From Actinomycetota bacterium (GTDB lineage Bacteria > Actinomycetota > Actinomycetes > Streptosporangiales > Streptosporangiaceae): a stretch of 6,186 bases of DNA. Of the stretch, positions 5,901 through 6,186 are shown in pieces. The DNA is taken from positions 5,973-12,158 of the forward strand of contig PMST01000604.1 of the NCBI GenBank assembly GCA_003168295.1, in the 5' to 3' direction. Numbering within the stretch: the first letter of the stretch is position 1; each line of letters opens with the position of its first letter. Position numbers and translations under genes: made by a program. Under the pieces are notes generated by a model, which worked only from the letters and a program-made list of their open reading frames with translations, made no database searches and was not told where the DNA came from.

Positions 5901-6186
5901 TGGAAGAACAGGAACCGCAGCACGAACGTGCCGACGTTGGCCACGCCGGCTACCGCGTCGATGTACAGCACGCGCTTGACGCCGTGCAGGTGCAGCCAGC
6001 CCGAGGAGTGGTAGCCGAACTTGGTGGCCAGCGTCAGGACGACGATGACCATCGCCGAGACGATCCAGAACGGCAGGGTCTCGCGCAGCAGGTTCGGACG
6101 GCCCTTCCGCTTCCACGCCCAGCGGCTGAGCACGTAGCTCACCACGGCACCGGAGAACCAGGCGATCAGGGTGGCCCAGGTGGCGG
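5738..6186 (-). CDS. GtrA-like multi-pass membrane protein, C-terminal part (5' end beyond window)
   Basis: The frame is open from the right edge to TGA 5738-5740, giving 148 visible residues. The GTG at 6143-6145 is internal, because it falls inside a hydrophobic helix that continues upstream. Visible hydrophobic segments lie at about 1-20, 37-54 and 77-99. The first ends in VSYVLSRWAWKRKG (14-27), a match to the usual GtrA pattern of a helix ending in a conserved Asn/Ser-Arg-aromatic basic loop. The last ends in FLRF-like FVLRFLFFHYVLF (87-99). GtrA-family proteins are small four-helix proteins proposed to flip polyprenyl-phosphate sugars for cell-wall or antigen glycosylation, which fits the adjacent glycosyltransferase. 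The final ~48 residues are a disordered tail ending in Pro-Ala-Asp-Pro-Ala-Asp-Pro, encoded opposite the tail of the glycosyltransferase gene. The family call rests on topology, the basic loop and the neighbour; the N-terminal helix is not visible. Confidence 0.8.
   Translation of the reverse strand, partial: ATWATLIAWFSGAVVSYVLSRWAWKRKGRPNLLRETLPFWIVSAMVIVVLTLATKFGYHSSGWLHLHGVKRVLYIDAVAGVANVGTFVLRFLFFHYVLFAGSAGKAGPDAAEEALVSTDPGPEPFARAADPTGPMRSVSPADPADPAR
5747..5767 (-). repeat. Two-unit copy of the 9-base Ala-Asp-Pro repeat in the gene overlap
   Basis: Plus-strand GGGATCCGCC followed by GGGTCCGCGGG resembles the repeat at 3890-3925. It encodes Ala-Asp-Pro twice at the end of the GtrA-like protein on the minus strand and Gly-Ser-Ala twice in the glycosyltransferase tail on the plus strand. 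A further single copy, GGGTCCGCGG, lies at 5793-5802, and a related CCGCGGATCCGG lies at 5875-5886. Confidence 0.65.

Noticed and set aside
4809..6116. 435-codon open frame on the minus strand
   Set aside because: It is antisense to the glycosyltransferase and in a different frame from the GtrA-like gene. The translation is Arg/Gly/His-rich with no domain.

Overview
The window is very GC-rich, with strong G/C preference at third codon positions, tightly packed genes and GTG or ATG starts. The BluB-CobT fusion and the short CysG-type siroheme synthase also point to a filamentous or soil actinomycete. I cannot name the genus from sequence alone.

Layout. From 1 to 758 (minus strand, running off the left edge) is the N-terminal part of a dynamin-like P-loop GTPase with a long disordered leader. 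From 878 to 4503 (minus strand) is a compact tetrapyrrole/cobamide operon read right to left: cobH (precorrin-8X methylmutase), a bluB-cobT fusion (synthesis and activation of 5,6-dimethylbenzimidazole) and cysG/cobA (uroporphyrinogen-III methyltransferase with siroheme synthase domain). cobH and bluB-cobT overlap by ATGA, and 18 bases separate bluB-cobT from cysG. Just upstream, 4514-4738 encodes what looks like only the last ~50 residues of a precorrin-3B C17-methyltransferase (cobJ), ending 10 bases before cobH. The rest of cobJ is missing. From 4929 to 5900 (plus strand) is a family-2 glycosyltransferase, and from 5738 to the right edge (minus strand) a GtrA-like membrane protein. These two converge and overlap by 163 bases.

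How the genes fit together. CysG makes precorrin-2, the branch point to siroheme and cobalamin. CobH would rearrange precorrin-8X to hydrogenobyrinate late in corrin synthesis. BluB makes the lower ligand from FMN, and CobT activates it. The glycosyltransferase and GtrA-like protein are the usual two parts of a polyprenyl-phosphate-sugar system. The glycosyltransferase charges the lipid and GtrA-type proteins are thought to flip it.

Main points of interest. CobH appears to lack two family-typical active-site residues (His to Gln at 37, Arg to Leu at 104), and it sits beside the cobJ remnant. Together these suggest that the corrin-ring part of the cluster is decaying or repurposed, while the lower-ligand and siroheme parts look intact. 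A 9-base repeat encoding Ala-Asp-Pro recurs at the 3' ends of unrelated genes. I found no convincing wholly new system, RNA gene, CRISPR array or insertion sequence.
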